A stretch of DNA of 64,000 nucleotides, from positions 186,001-250,000 of the forward strand of contig NZ_JAPQNS010000004.1 of assembly GCF_028867935.1 (NCBI RefSeq), written 5' to 3'. The notes under the pieces were generated by a model that saw only the letters and a list, made by a program, of their open reading frames with translations, searched no databases and was not told the origin of the DNA. Position numbers and translations under genes: made by a program. Origin of the DNA: Flavobacterium sp. SUN052. GTDB lineage: Bacteria > Bacteroidota > Bacteroidia > Flavobacteriales > Flavobacteriaceae. This document shows positions 1 to 9,450 of the stretch, piece by piece. Numbering within the stretch: position 1 is the first letter of the stretch; every line of letters begins with the position of its first letter.

Positions 1-176
1 TCTTCCAGGTAATGCTTCATCATAAACGTGATTTTGGGCCATTGCTCGTGATTGTTTTGTCCATCGACAATCAGGGTTCGGATGACCTTGGCGTTGCCAG
101 TTTTTTTCGATTGTGACCAGACGTTGTCGGGTGTAGTGGCTACTAACAAGAGGGCCAGAAGGTATATCGGTTTCAT
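1..176 (-). CDS. ThuA-like domain protein, N-terminal fragment
   Basis: The window edge cuts this gene; only about 58 N-terminal residues are visible. The start is the ATG at 176-174. It is followed by a signal peptide (MKPIYLLALLLVATT) with a likely cleavage site after VWSQ. The mature part begins KVIRTLIVDGQNNHEQWPKI, which resembles the first beta strand and the G-(Q/H)-N-x-H-x-W signature of ThuA-like (trehalose utilisation, class I glutamine amidotransferase-like) proteins common in Bacteroidetes. These are secreted proteins of poorly defined role in sugar metabolism. It is divergent from the dehydrogenase gene at 496. Family assignment rests on a short stretch. Confidence 0.7.
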   Translation of the reverse strand, partial: MKPIYLLALLLVATTPDNVWSQSKKTGNAKVIRTLIVDGQNNHEQWPKITFMMKHYLE

Positions 177-495
177 TAAACGAATAATTGGCCTATTGGC
201 CAGGGTTTACAAGGTGGTTTAGGCAATAGAATGTGTCTCTTGCTAACTATAAAGGGCCACATGCAACGTATTTTACTACGTGAAGGCCCTCAATAAAACT
301 ACAGCAGAACCGCAACTACTCAATTTCTAGCCAAGATTCAGCGAGCAAAAAGCTGGATTCGATAGGTAAAAATAGGCATTCGGTTCATTCTATTTTTCGG
401 CTCAACTATCCTAAAACATCTTTATATCGTATAAAAATTTTGGAATAGGAGTAACTTGGCAGAGCATAGCAACTATCCTTAAATCGCCAAACAGT
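177..495. other. intergenic region between divergent genes
   Basis: No gene is seen in these 319 bases. The region holds an imperfect hairpin at 253-290 (AGGGCC and ACGTA paired with TACGT and GGCCCT, with an internal loop) without a T-run. It also holds the 95-bp element at 335-429 described separately. The last 60 bases before the downstream start are AT-rich and have no clear ribosome binding site. Confidence 0.6.
335..429 (+). promoter_or_regulatory. 95-bp conserved upstream element, copy A
   Basis: This stretch aligns without gaps to 9451-9545, with about 68 of 95 positions identical by hand count. The best-conserved blocks are GATTCAGC at the left end, AGCAAAA, TAGGTAAAAA and ATCTTTATATCG at the right end. 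It ends 66 bp before the dehydrogenase start at 496. The right end (CATCTTTA) is a weak match to the Bacteroidetes -7 box TAnnTTTG. I infer a shared promoter or regulator-binding region; a decayed mobile fragment is the alternative. Confidence 0.5.
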
Positions 496-2667
496 ATGTC
501 AGCATCGGTTCAAGCAAACAGAAGGGATTTTATCAGGATCATAGCCGGTATGGGTGGAGGTCTCTGCCTTGGCTTTGGTGGGCTCGATGCTTTGGCGTCG
601 GCGATAAATGGCAAACTAGACGCCAACATACCAGGTGCTGCTGGCGAAGTGTCCTTCAATAGTTACCTCTCTATTTCGCCTGATAACATAATCGCCATTT
701 CCTCGCCGAATCCCGAAGTAGGGCAGAACATCAAAACGTCGTTTCCGATGATCGTGGCTGAAGAACTGGATGCCGATTGGAAAACGGTCAAGGTAGTACA
801 GGCCAATCTGGAAGCCAAAAAATTCGATCGGCAGGCCACTGCTGGCAGCGGGGCGATGCAGCACTCCTGGGATCGTTTACGCAAGGCAGGTGCCACCGCC
901 CGACTGATGTTGCTGGAAGCGGCCGCCAAACGCTGGAACGTTTCAACCGATACTTTGACAACCGACAGCGGGTTTGTGTGGCATAAAGAAAGCGGTCGTA
1001 AACTGACCTACGGCGAACTGGCCACCGAAGCGTCGGCAATGCCCGTTCCAACAGCCGTAACACTAAAGCAGAAAAAGGACTACAAGCTAATTGGGAAAGC
1101 TATTCACAACGTGGATAACGCGGAGATGATCACTGGCAAACCCTTGTATGGCCTCGATTTCTACCGCGAAGGCATGTTGTTGGGGATGATTCAACGTCCT
1201 CCCTTCGGCACCAAACTGAAATCAGTTGATAGTGCGGCTGCCAAAGCAATGCCCGGCATTCTGGATGTGGTCACATTCAAAAGTATGGTGGCGGTTGTAG
1301 GCAAATCGACCTGGCAGGTGATGAAAGCCCGCAAGCTGCTTAAACTGGAATACGAACCTGATGGAACCGTTGAAAGCACGGCCGACCATAACAGTCTGCT
1401 CAAACAGATGCTGGAGAAAGAGGGGGTGAAGCCCTCTCGTCAGGATGGTGACGTAGATGCGGTGCTCAAGACGGCAGCCAAAGTGATTGCACGCGATTAT
1501 CAGGCTCCATTTTTGTCGCACGCCTGCATGGAGCCGATGAATTTCTTTGCGCATGTCCGCTCCGGCCCAACCGGTATTGACAGCGTAGAACTGGTAGGCC
1601 CCACGCAACTGCCCGAAGTATCGAGAACAAACGTAGCCAAACTGCTGGGTATAGCCCCCGAGAAAATCACCCTGCAAATGACCCGCATGGGGGGCGGCTT
1701 TGGCCGTCGGCAACGCGCCGACTATTCGATGGAAGCGGCCGAACTGTCGAGCTTGATTAAGGCACCGGTGAAAGTGATGTGGACTCGGGAAGACGATCTG
1801 ATGGGTGGCCAATATCGCCCGGCTATGCGCTACCGGTTTCAGGCCGCCCTTGATGCCGATGGGACGCTGATTGGCTATTCCCTTCGCGGAGTGGGCATCA
1901 ATGCCGGTAACAGCATCCGCCCCGACAATTTTCCGGTGGGTGCCGTACCCAACACACGTATTGATTTCGTGGATCATAAATCGCCAGTGACAACGTGCCC
2001 GTGGCGGGCGCCATCGGAGAACTTTCTGGGTTTTGCCGAGCAGGCTTTTTTAGATGAAATAGCCACTGCAGCCAACCAGGACCCGATTCAACACCGACTG
2101 GCTTATCTCGAAAAAGCCAAAAAGTCACCCGTGGGCGCGGTGAAGTATGATATTGACCGCATGAAGGGTGTGATTGATCTGGTAGCTGAAAAGTCGGCCT
2201 GGGGAAAGAACAAGAATCTATTCCAGGGCTTCAGCGCCTATTTTTTGCATGGTTCATACATTGCGCAGGTGGCCGACGTGCAAATGAAAAATGGAAAACC
2301 AGTACTGCAAAAGATCTACGCAGCGGTGGATTGCGGTGTCGTTGTCAATCTGAGTGGCGCGTACCAGCAGGTGAAAGGAGGCATTATTGATGGATTGGGT
2401 CACGCGTTGTACGGCGAGATCACCATTAAAGACGGAGCCGCCGAACAAACGAACTTTGATACCTATCGGCTCATACGGATGAAAGAGGTGCCAGACGTAG
2501 ACGTTTATTTCGTCGATAGCGCCATTAACCCGACCGGCTTGGGCGAACCGGCGCTTCCTCCGGCAGCAGCAGCCGTAGCCAATGCCTTTTTTAAGGCTAC
2601 CGGAAAGCGGTTATACAATCAGCCTTTCTCGAAACAGGAAGAAATGAAAGGGGTCAATCTGGTTTAA
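496..2667 (+). CDS. xanthine dehydrogenase family molybdopterin-binding subunit (IorB-like)
   Basis: The 723-residue protein matches in length the large subunits of isoquinoline 1-oxidoreductase/aldehyde dehydrogenase type, which hydroxylate heterocycles or oxidise aldehydes with a Mo-cytosine-dinucleotide cofactor. The N-terminus has a twin-arginine signal (RRDFIRIIAG, residues 9-18), so the enzyme is probably exported folded to the periplasm. Visible motifs are GGGFGRR (399-405) at the cofactor site, CPWRAPSENFLGFAEQAFLDE, and GLGEPALPP, whose Glu684 is the expected catalytic base. These enzymes normally need a small [2Fe-2S] subunit encoded next door. None is visible: the upstream gene is a divergent ThuA protein and the downstream gene is unrelated. 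The substrate is unknown. The conserved 95-bp element lies upstream. Confidence 0.9.
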   Translation: MSASVQANRRDFIRIIAGMGGGLCLGFGGLDALASAINGKLDANIPGAAGEVSFNSYLSISPDNIIAISSPNPEVGQNIKTSFPMIVAEELDADWKTVKVVQANLEAKKFDRQATAGSGAMQHSWDRLRKAGATARLMLLEAAAKRWNVSTDTLTTDSGFVWHKESGRKLTYGELATEASAMPVPTAVTLKQKKDYKLIGKAIHNVDNAEMITGKPLYGLDFYREGMLLGMIQRPPFGTKLKSVDSAAAKAMPGILDVVTFKSMVAVVGKSTWQVMKARKLLKLEYEPDGTVESTADHNSLLKQMLEKEGVKPSRQDGDVDAVLKTAAKVIARDYQAPFLSHACMEPMNFFAHVRSGPTGIDSVELVGPTQLPEVSRTNVAKLLGIAPEKITLQMTRMGGGFGRRQRADYSMEAAELSSLIKAPVKVMWTREDDLMGGQYRPAMRYRFQAALDADGTLIGYSLRGVGINAGNSIRPDNFPVGAVPNTRIDFVDHKSPVTTCPWRAPSENFLGFAEQAFLDEIATAANQDPIQHRLAYLEKAKKSPVGAVKYDIDRMKGVIDLVAEKSAWGKNKNLFQGFSAYFLHGSYIAQVADVQMKNGKPVLQKIYAAVDCGVVVNLSGAYQQVKGGIIDGLGHALYGEITIKDGAAEQTNFDTYRLIRMKEVPDVDVYFVDSAINPTGLGEPALPPAAAAVANAFFKATGKRLYNQPFSKQEEMKGVNLV

Positions 2668-2683
2668 AAATCTGCTACCTGTC

Positions 2684-3388
2684 ATGAATCGTCAATGTCT
2701 ACTTATCGGATTTCTGGCTTTGTTACAGGCTGCCAGTTATGGGCAGTGCACTGTTTCGATGGACGCTCAGAAAAGGGTGATCACAGTTTGCCAGACGTAC
2801 ATTTCGTCCAACGGTCTGCTCATAAACCGAACGGATAACAAAGCGACAATTTCCCAGTCGGTATTTCTAGGCAGCGAATACCTGACGTATCCCATCTGGC
2901 AGAATGGAAGTCTGGAGATTGGCAATGCCCAAAAATCAATCCCTTGCCGAATTGCTTTTAACCTGATTACAAATCAGGTAGTATGCCAGTTTCCTGGTGA
3001 TTCCGTTATTCATCTGGTTTCGCCTGATGCGTTCACCATCAACGATATGCATTTTGTGAGTCGGCTTAACCACCGGGCCGAGCGTACGTATTACCGGGTT
3101 TTATATGCCGGAAAAACCCGCTTGCTGGCCCAGTATAAATGCACGCTGCGGCAAACCGAAAAAGAACCCTACATGCTGGATCAATCGTTTGATGGTGCTT
3201 ACCAACGACAAAAGAGTTTCTATATTCAGCGGGGTAACGATGCCGTAGCGCGGGTTCAGCTATCTCGGAAATCGCTCCTGAAAGTCCTGAATGACTCATC
3301 GGGCAAACTGCCTGCTTACCTGACAAATAAAACCCTTACTATTCGTGAACTTGTTGCCGCCGTTGCCTATTACGACGGCTTCATATAA
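2684..3388 (+). CDS. exported protein of unknown function
   Basis: This 234-residue protein starts 16 bp after the dehydrogenase stop, so the two may be co-transcribed. It has a clear signal peptide (MNRQCLLIGFLALLQAASYG, cleaved near residue 20). The rest is beta-rich with no motif I recognise and no transmembrane segment. It contains three further Cys (residues 22, 36 and about 87) and several Tyr-rich stretches. It does not resemble a [2Fe-2S] ferredoxin-type subunit, which would have four-Cys clusters, so it is not the missing partner of the upstream enzyme. The function is unknown. Confidence 0.65.
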   Translation: MNRQCLLIGFLALLQAASYGQCTVSMDAQKRVITVCQTYISSNGLLINRTDNKATISQSVFLGSEYLTYPIWQNGSLEIGNAQKSIPCRIAFNLITNQVVCQFPGDSVIHLVSPDAFTINDMHFVSRLNHRAERTYYRVLYAGKTRLLAQYKCTLRQTEKEPYMLDQSFDGAYQRQKSFYIQRGNDAVARVQLSRKSLLKVLNDSSGKLPAYLTNKTLTIRELVAAVAYYDGFI

Positions 3389-3417
3389 GCGGCCCTAAAA
3401 CTTGTACTATTTCGAAA

Positions 3418-6400
3418 ATGAGAACAATTACCCTACCGTTTCTTTTACTGCTTTTCGTCGTCAGCACTGCATTTTCCGCTGTCTCTATCGACAATCTGAG
3501 TGTCGATTATCAGAAAACGCCCCTTGGCATTGACCAGACAAACCCGCATTTTTCGTGGCAGATGAAAGCGCTGGACGCTAAACGGGGATACACCCAGAAA
3601 GCCTGGCAAATTGTGGTGACCGATGCCAAAAACCAGATTGTCTGGGATTCGAAACGGGTGAATTCAGACCTTTCGCATGGAATCGAATACGCCGGTTCGG
3701 CGTTGAAGCCCACCACTCGGTACACCTGGACAGTAACGGTTTGGGATAACCTCGAACAAATGGCGACCAACACGTCCTGGTTTGAAACGGGCCTGATGAA
3801 TCCCGACATATCGGCCTGGTCGGGAGCAAAATGGATTGGCGGGGGCGACAATGATTTAGTGCTTTATTCGCATTACCTGTCGGTGTTCAAAGTTCAGTTT
3901 GGTGTTCAGCTCGACAAAGCCAGCAACTCGACCAGAGCGGCTTTTGTGTTTGGTGCCAACGACCGTCGGCTCATGGACAAGGATCTGAATATCATGGGTG
4001 TGGAAAACGGCCTCAATCAGAGCTATATCGCGTTCGAACTTGATATTTCAGGGGTAAGTGATGCGCCAACGGGCCTGGCCAAACTCAATATGTACCGGGT
4101 TGGGTATTCCAAAATGGATAAAGCCGATGTGCCCTTCAAAAGTCTCGATATCCCACAAACGCTCATTAATAACACCAACAAGTACGAGAAACACACGGTA
4201 TTTTCTGACTGTAATTTCGGCTTGTTTGAGTTCTTTGTGGATGGACGGGAGGAGACCAACCGGCTCAAAGAAAAAACGGATGGTCCACCATCGCGTTTTG
4301 CACCCAGGGGCATTAACTTAAATCCGGTTGGTAGTGGCAACAACTTCATCAGTTTTCCGATGGTGGCCGACATTGGGTTCAAAATCCCCGAAAACCAACT
4401 GGCTCATTTTTCGCAGGTCGAAGTCCGCAATTATCGGTATCCTTCCAATCCGTTGTTTTCAGAAAAGCTTGGCAGTCAGCCATACAACGGCATTTTTAAA
4501 TCAGACAAGTTAACCGTTGCTAACGGTCAGTACACGGTCAAGGGGGGAGGATTGGTTACCGCCGACCCGAGCCGGAATGCGGCCCCTATGCTTCGCAACA
4601 CGTTTACTACGCAGGCAAAACCCATTGCCAAAGCCCGGTTATATGTAACGGCGCGGGGTATTTATGAGGTGTATCTGAACGGCAACCGGATAAGTAACGA
4701 TTATTTCAACCCCGGCCTGACGCAATACAACAAACACCACATGTACCAAACCTACGACATTACGGGGGCGGTGAAATCAGGTCAAAAAAATGCACTAGGA
4801 GCCTGGTTGAGTGAAGGCTGGTGGAGCGGAAACATCACCTTTAGTGGAGAAAGCTGGAATTTCTTCGGCGACCGGCAGTCGCTGTTAAGCAAGCTGGTCG
4901 TTACCTACGCTGACGGATCCGAGCAGATTGTCACATCCAATCCGGCTGACTGGAAGTTATTCACGGATGGCCCCGTTCGGTACGGCTCGTTTTTTCAGGG
5001 TGAAGTCTACGATGCCACCAAGGAAGCGTTGGTCAAAAACTGGTCGACGCCCGCGTATAACGATGCTAGCTGGAAACCAGCCGTTGAAGTGCCCCTGGAC
5101 GGCAATGCTTTTAAGGGCACCTTCACCGATGCTATGGGGCGAAAATCATCGATGGAGTATACCGACTTCAAGCTGGTTGGGCAGATGGGCGATAATGCCA
5201 GCCTGGTAAAGACCATGCCTGCCCTGAACGTGGAGGAGGTTCGGCCAACGGTATTCGTCTACGATATGGGCCAAAATATGGTCGGCTTTCCGCAGATTCT
5301 GATCAAAAACGGTAAAAAAGGGCAGGTGCTCACTATGCGCTACGCCGAAGTGAAGTACCCGAACCTGCCCGAATACAAAGAGAATACGGGTATGGTGATG
5401 ATGGAAAACATCCGGGCCGCCCTCACCCAGGACACGTATATTCTGAAAGGAGGGGACGAGACTATTCAGCCCCGGTTTACCTTTCACGGGTACCGCTATT
5501 TAGAGATCACGGGCATCGACAAAGCCATTCCCATTGCCAATGTAAAAGGGCTGGTGATTAGCTCCATTTCGGCCTTGTCGTCGCAGTACGAAACGTCAAA
5601 TGCGTTGGTCAATAAACTGTGGCAAAACATCACCTGGTCGCTACGCAGTAACTTTTTGTCCATCCCCACCGATACCCCCGCCCGTAACGAACGCATGGGC
5701 TGGAGCGGTGATATTTCGGTGTTTTCGAAGAGCGCGACGTACCTGACCAACGCCGACCTTTTTCTGCGCCGACACCTGTTGGGCATGCGCGACGTGCAGG
5801 CCGAAACCGGCCGCTTTACCGATGTAGCCCCGATGGGCGGTGGCTTTGGTGGTACGCTCTGGGGCAGTGCCGGTATTGTGGTAGCCTGGGAAACATACCG
5901 TCAATATGGCGATGTGGCCCTGCTAAACGAACATTACGAGGCCATGAAGCGCTACATCCAGTTTCTGGAAACGAAAGTTGATAAGGAGACAGGTATTCTG
6001 AACGAAGGTCCCCTAGGTGATTGGCTGAGTCCCGAAGGCAATAAAAACGACAACACCTTATTCTGGATGGCCTACTATGCTTACGATCTGGAGATCATGG
6101 GGAAAGTTGCCACGTTGCTGGGTAAGTCTGATGACGCGGCTCAATTCGTGAAACGGAAGAACGAGATCAAAGCGGCCTTCAATGACATTTACGTGGATAA
6201 AGCCACCCACAAAACCATAAAGTCGGGTGTTAAAACGGCTTTTATGGGGCCACCTAATCAGCAACAACAAGCCCAGAAATCAGACAAAGGTCAACTGATC
6301 GACACACAGGCTTCGTATGCCATTCCTCTGGCATTAGGCCTGTTCAATAATGAAAACAGACTTTTTGCTGCACTGTATTTGAATCAGGCTATTGAGCGCA

Positions 6401-7032
6401 AAAACAGAGACGATGAGGGCATCGAACGGCCACCCTATTCGTTAATGACCGGCTTTATCGGCACTGCTTCTATAACCGATGCCCTGTCAGAAAATGGTAA
6501 TCCAGCCACTGCATACCGCTTGCTCCAACAGCAGGATTATCCGTCGTGGCTGTATTCAGTAGTCAACGGAGCAACATCAATCTGGGAGCGCCTGAATTCA
6601 TACACGGTCGAGAACGGCTTTGGGGGTAATAACAGCATGAACTCCTTCAACCACTATTCCTTTGGGGCCGTAGCATCCTGGATGTACAACCATTCCCTGG
6701 GTATTCAGCGGCATCCCGACAAAGCTGGTTTTAAGGAATTTGTGTTGAAACCAACGCCCGACCCGACCAAAAAAATGACGTTCGCCAAGGGGTATTACGA
6801 TTCTGTTTACGGCCGGATCAGCAGCGAATGGAAATGGGAGGGAAACAACTGGACCTATAAAACAACCGTTCCGGCCAATACTACGGCTACCCTTTATCTG
6901 CCCGCCAAAGGTCTGAGCCAGATCACTGAAAATGGTAAACCCATTGCGTCGATGAAAGGTGTCAGCCAGACTAACGATCTGATCATAATCCCATTAGGCT
7001 CGGGGAGTTACTCGTTTACTGTTATCAATTGA
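3418..7032 (+). CDS. GH78 alpha-L-rhamnosidase, secreted, long form
   Basis: This enzyme hydrolyses terminal alpha-L-rhamnose from plant or microbial glycans. It has a signal peptide (residues 1-20), then the fibronectin-like N-terminal domain of bacterial rhamnosidases (IDNLSVDYQKTPLGID onward). The rhamnose-binding beta-sandwich (YLNGNRISNDYFNPGLTQYN) follows, then the (alpha/alpha)6 catalytic barrel and a C-terminal beta domain. The family signature DTPARNERMGWSGD lies at 752-765; Asp752, Glu758, Trp762 and Asp765 match conserved active-site positions. GDWLSP lies at 867-872. At 1204 residues it is roughly 300 longer than typical members. The excess maps to about residues 140-350, between the first two domains, and looks like an inserted lectin-like or LamG-like sandwich (FELDIS...FFVDGRE). 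Confidence 0.93.
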   Translation: MRTITLPFLLLLFVVSTAFSAVSIDNLSVDYQKTPLGIDQTNPHFSWQMKALDAKRGYTQKAWQIVVTDAKNQIVWDSKRVNSDLSHGIEYAGSALKPTTRYTWTVTVWDNLEQMATNTSWFETGLMNPDISAWSGAKWIGGGDNDLVLYSHYLSVFKVQFGVQLDKASNSTRAAFVFGANDRRLMDKDLNIMGVENGLNQSYIAFELDISGVSDAPTGLAKLNMYRVGYSKMDKADVPFKSLDIPQTLINNTNKYEKHTVFSDCNFGLFEFFVDGREETNRLKEKTDGPPSRFAPRGINLNPVGSGNNFISFPMVADIGFKIPENQLAHFSQVEVRNYRYPSNPLFSEKLGSQPYNGIFKSDKLTVANGQYTVKGGGLVTADPSRNAAPMLRNTFTTQAKPIAKARLYVTARGIYEVYLNGNRISNDYFNPGLTQYNKHHMYQTYDITGAVKSGQKNALGAWLSEGWWSGNITFSGESWNFFGDRQSLLSKLVVTYADGSEQIVTSNPADWKLFTDGPVRYGSFFQGEVYDATKEALVKNWSTPAYNDASWKPAVEVPLDGNAFKGTFTDAMGRKSSMEYTDFKLVGQMGDNASLVKTMPALNVEEVRPTVFVYDMGQNMVGFPQILIKNGKKGQVLTMRYAEVKYPNLPEYKENTGMVMMENIRAALTQDTYILKGGDETIQPRFTFHGYRYLEITGIDKAIPIANVKGLVISSISALSSQYETSNALVNKLWQNITWSLRSNFLSIPTDTPARNERMGWSGDISVFSKSATYLTNADLFLRRHLLGMRDVQAETGRFTDVAPMGGGFGGTLWGSAGIVVAWETYRQYGDVALLNEHYEAMKRYIQFLETKVDKETGILNEGPLGDWLSPEGNKNDNTLFWMAYYAYDLEIMGKVATLLGKSDDAAQFVKRKNEIKAAFNDIYVDKATHKTIKSGVKTAFMGPPNQQQQAQKSDKGQLIDTQASYAIPLALGLFNNENRLFAALYLNQAIERKNRDDEGIERPPYSLMTGFIGTASITDALSENGNPATAYRLLQQQDYPSWLYSVVNGATSIWERLNSYTVENGFGGNNSMNSFNHYSFGAVASWMYNHSLGIQRHPDKAGFKEFVLKPTPDPTKKMTFAKGYYDSVYGRISSEWKWEGNNWTYKTTVPANTTATLYLPAKGLSQITENGKPIASMKGVSQTNDLIIIPLGSGSYSFTVIN

Positions 7033-7202
7033 TTAGGTGGTACTTACAAAGAGGTATTTCATAACTTGTTAGACTGTTTGTTGGCCAATTTTATGGTATC
7101 TGGTTAAGAAAATATAGCCCCTAAAACAGAATACGTTGATGCCCACTGGATACCAGATTGTAAATTGGTATATTCGGGCTGGCACCCTAAAAATCCAACT
7201 GC

Positions 7203-8762
7203 ATGAACAATAAGTTACTACTAACGGGACTATTATTTAGTAGTTCGTTACTCACCTATGGACAGAACGAAAAACTGGACATGGCAACTATGCAAAAAAT
7301 CCGTCAGGAAGGTTTCCATCAATCCAAGGTTATGGAAACGGCTTTTTACCTGACCGATGTGAACGGCCCCCGCTTGCAGGGCCCCGGCTTTATGAAGGCG
7401 GCCAACTGGAGCAAAAACAAACTGGCCGAGTGGGGTTTGCAAAACGCGCGCCTGGAGCCGTGGGGTGAGTGGGGCAAAGGATGGGGTGTTGAGCGTTGCT
7501 ACTTGGCTATGACCGCTCCGTATTATAAAAACATAATTGCGGTGCCTCGTGCCTGGAGCGGCAGCACCAACAAACTGCAACAGGCGGAGATTCTTTTCAT
7601 TACCGAAACGGATACAACAGCCCTGGAAAGTATGCGAAGCAAACTGAAGAACAAGGTCATTTTGCTGGATCAGACGTTTGCTGTAAGCCCGTCGTTCAAA
7701 GCTGACGCGAACCGTTTCACGGAGGAAGATCTACAAAAAATGGGCAACGAAACCGTTAGCCAGCGCGCACCGGGCGACTCTTCGTACCGTCGGATGATTC
7801 AGTCGATGCGTACCCGCAACTCCTTTAATCAGAAGATGCGTAAACTAGCTAAACAGGAAGGCGCGTTGGGTATTCTAAATACCACCCAAACCAGCAAAGA
7901 CGGCACCCTGTTCGTCAGTGGCGACTATGCCAACGCGGCCATTGGCGCTATCCCCGACGACCTGGCCGACCTGTCGATTTCAGTTGAAGACTACCTGACG
8001 CTATGCCGGTTAATGAAAGGCGGTATACCCGTGAAACTCGAACTGGATGTGAAAACGAAGTTTTATGCCGAAGATACCAAAGGATACAATGTGCTGGCCG
8101 AAATTCCGGGTACAGACCCTAAGCTGAAGGAAGAAGTAGTGATGTTGGGTGCTCACCTCGACTCGTGGCACGCTGCCACCGGTGCCACCGATAATGCGGC
8201 CGGTAGTGCTGTGATGATGGAGGCCGTGCGTATTCTGAAATCTATTGGTGCTGCTCCCCGCCGGACTATTCGGATTGCCCTCTGGAGTGGTGAGGAACAA
8301 GGTCTGCACGGTTCCAAGAATTATGTGCAAAACCATTTTGTGGATCCCACAACCAAAAAGCTCAATAAAGAAGGGGGAAATGTAGCCGCCTATTTCAATG
8401 TTGATAACGGAACGGGTAAAATTCGGGGCATTTACTTGCAGGAGAACCAGGAAGCAGGGCCCATTTTTACGCAATGGCTAAAGCCGTTCCACGATCTGGG
8501 CGCCCAAACGGTGACCGTCAAAAATACGGGCGGAACCGACCATCAATCGTTTGACCGGGTGGGTATACCGGGTTTTCAGTTTATTCAGGATCAGATTGAG
8601 TACAGCACCCGTACGCACCACACGAACATGGATACGTACGATCACCTGCAACCAGAAGACCTGAAACAAGCCGCGATAGTTGTTGCTTCGTTTGTGTATA
8701 ATGCCGCCATGCGCGATCAGAAAATTCCTCAGAAAGCACCTGCACTACAATCAGCTCGTTAA
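7203..8762 (+). CDS. M28 family zinc peptidase, secreted
   Basis: This 519-residue metallopeptidase has a signal peptide (residues 1-20, ending TYGQ). The M28 zinc ligands are in order: His318 (MLGAHLDSW), Asp330 (GATDNAAG), the Glu364-Glu365 pair (LWSGEEQGLHGS) that supplies the general base and a metal ligand, an Asp in FNVDNGTG and a His in STRTHHTNMDTY. A protease-associated-like segment precedes the catalytic core, as in Bacteroidetes aminopeptidases that trim N-terminal residues from extracellular peptides. A strong terminator follows the stop codon by 12 bp. The exact specificity cannot be read from the sequence. Confidence 0.93.
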   Translation: MNNKLLLTGLLFSSSLLTYGQNEKLDMATMQKIRQEGFHQSKVMETAFYLTDVNGPRLQGPGFMKAANWSKNKLAEWGLQNARLEPWGEWGKGWGVERCYLAMTAPYYKNIIAVPRAWSGSTNKLQQAEILFITETDTTALESMRSKLKNKVILLDQTFAVSPSFKADANRFTEEDLQKMGNETVSQRAPGDSSYRRMIQSMRTRNSFNQKMRKLAKQEGALGILNTTQTSKDGTLFVSGDYANAAIGAIPDDLADLSISVEDYLTLCRLMKGGIPVKLELDVKTKFYAEDTKGYNVLAEIPGTDPKLKEEVVMLGAHLDSWHAATGATDNAAGSAVMMEAVRILKSIGAAPRRTIRIALWSGEEQGLHGSKNYVQNHFVDPTTKKLNKEGGNVAAYFNVDNGTGKIRGIYLQENQEAGPIFTQWLKPFHDLGAQTVTVKNTGGTDHQSFDRVGIPGFQFIQDQIEYSTRTHHTNMDTYDHLQPEDLKQAAIVVASFVYNAAMRDQKIPQKAPALQSAR

Positions 8763-8774
8763 CCATAAGACCGT

Positions 8775-8812
8775 TAGGCTTGTTATCCGAACAGATAACA
8801 AGCCTAATTTTT
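8775..8812 (+). terminator. intrinsic terminator after the M28 peptidase gene
   Basis: A 13-bp perfect stem (8775-8787 with 8794-8806) closes a 6-nt loop and is followed by a T-rich tract (ATTTTT). It lies directly between the peptidase stop and the ATG of the next gene at 8818, so that gene must start at or very near the end of the hairpin. Confidence 0.88.
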
Positions 8813-8817
8813 GTATC

Positions 8818-9297
8818 ATGTTTCTTCTCCCCCTTATTTTTCTGGCAGCCATTTTGGGTAATCCGTCAACCGAAAAGACTGCCTCCAGCGCTACCGGCTG
8901 GCAGTACGAAAAAACAGGAACCACTGCGTTTAAAGCCACACTTTCCTCTGACAACCTGCCCCAGTTTCCGTACCCGTTTGCTGGAGGATCAGTGGTGACG
9001 CTGGGAATCAGAAAGAAAGACGAGGATACCTACGTTTACCTGGAAGTGGACAAAGGGTTGTTTACCCGTAGTTTCCAGAGCGGCAGAGCCAAGGTTCAGT
9101 TTGATACAAAAAGCCCCATTGCCTACACGTTGACGGCAGCCGCCAATGGGCGGGCCAACATCGTGTTTTTTAACTCCGAACAGAAACTCATTAACCAGAT
9201 CAAAGGGTCAAAAACCATGATTGTTCGGACTGAGTTTGCCGGACAACCCCCGATCGAAGCGCGCTATAAAACAGCCGGTTTGCGCTGGAATCAGTAA
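8818..9297 (+). CDS. small exported protein of unknown function
   Basis: This 159-residue protein is read from the ATG at 8818. The frame stays open upstream to 8680, but that extension runs through the M28 coding end and its terminator, so the later start is preferred. It has a hydrophobic N-terminus (MFLLPLIFLAAILG), probably a signal peptide, followed by a beta-rich domain with no motif I recognise. A strong terminator follows 30 bp after the stop. Confidence 0.6.
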   Translation: MFLLPLIFLAAILGNPSTEKTASSATGWQYEKTGTTAFKATLSSDNLPQFPYPFAGGSVVTLGIRKKDEDTYVYLEVDKGLFTRSFQSGRAKVQFDTKSPIAYTLTAAANGRANIVFFNSEQKLINQIKGSKTMIVRTEFAGQPPIEARYKTAGLRWNQ

Positions 9298-9328
9298 AAA
9301 ACCGACTATAGATACCATTTTTTGACTC

Positions 9329-9370
9329 AACGAGGAAAGAACTAGATACCTGGTTCTTTCCTCGTTTTTT
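9329..9370 (+). terminator. intrinsic terminator
   Basis: A 14-bp perfect stem (9329-9342 with 9353-9366) with a 10-nt loop is followed by six T residues (9365-9370). It ends the transcript of the small exported protein gene. Confidence 0.9.
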
Positions 9371-9450
9371 ATTGGATGATACAGGAAGACAACCTCGTGG
9401 AGAACTAGTAGTTTTTACATGACAGTATAAGTCAGTAGAAGCGTTGAGGG

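Noticed and set aside
1222..1977. A 251-codon open frame on the minus strand inside the dehydrogenase gene.
   Set aside because: It is antisense to a well-supported coding region, is rich in His and Arg as usual for shadow frames, and lacks motifs.
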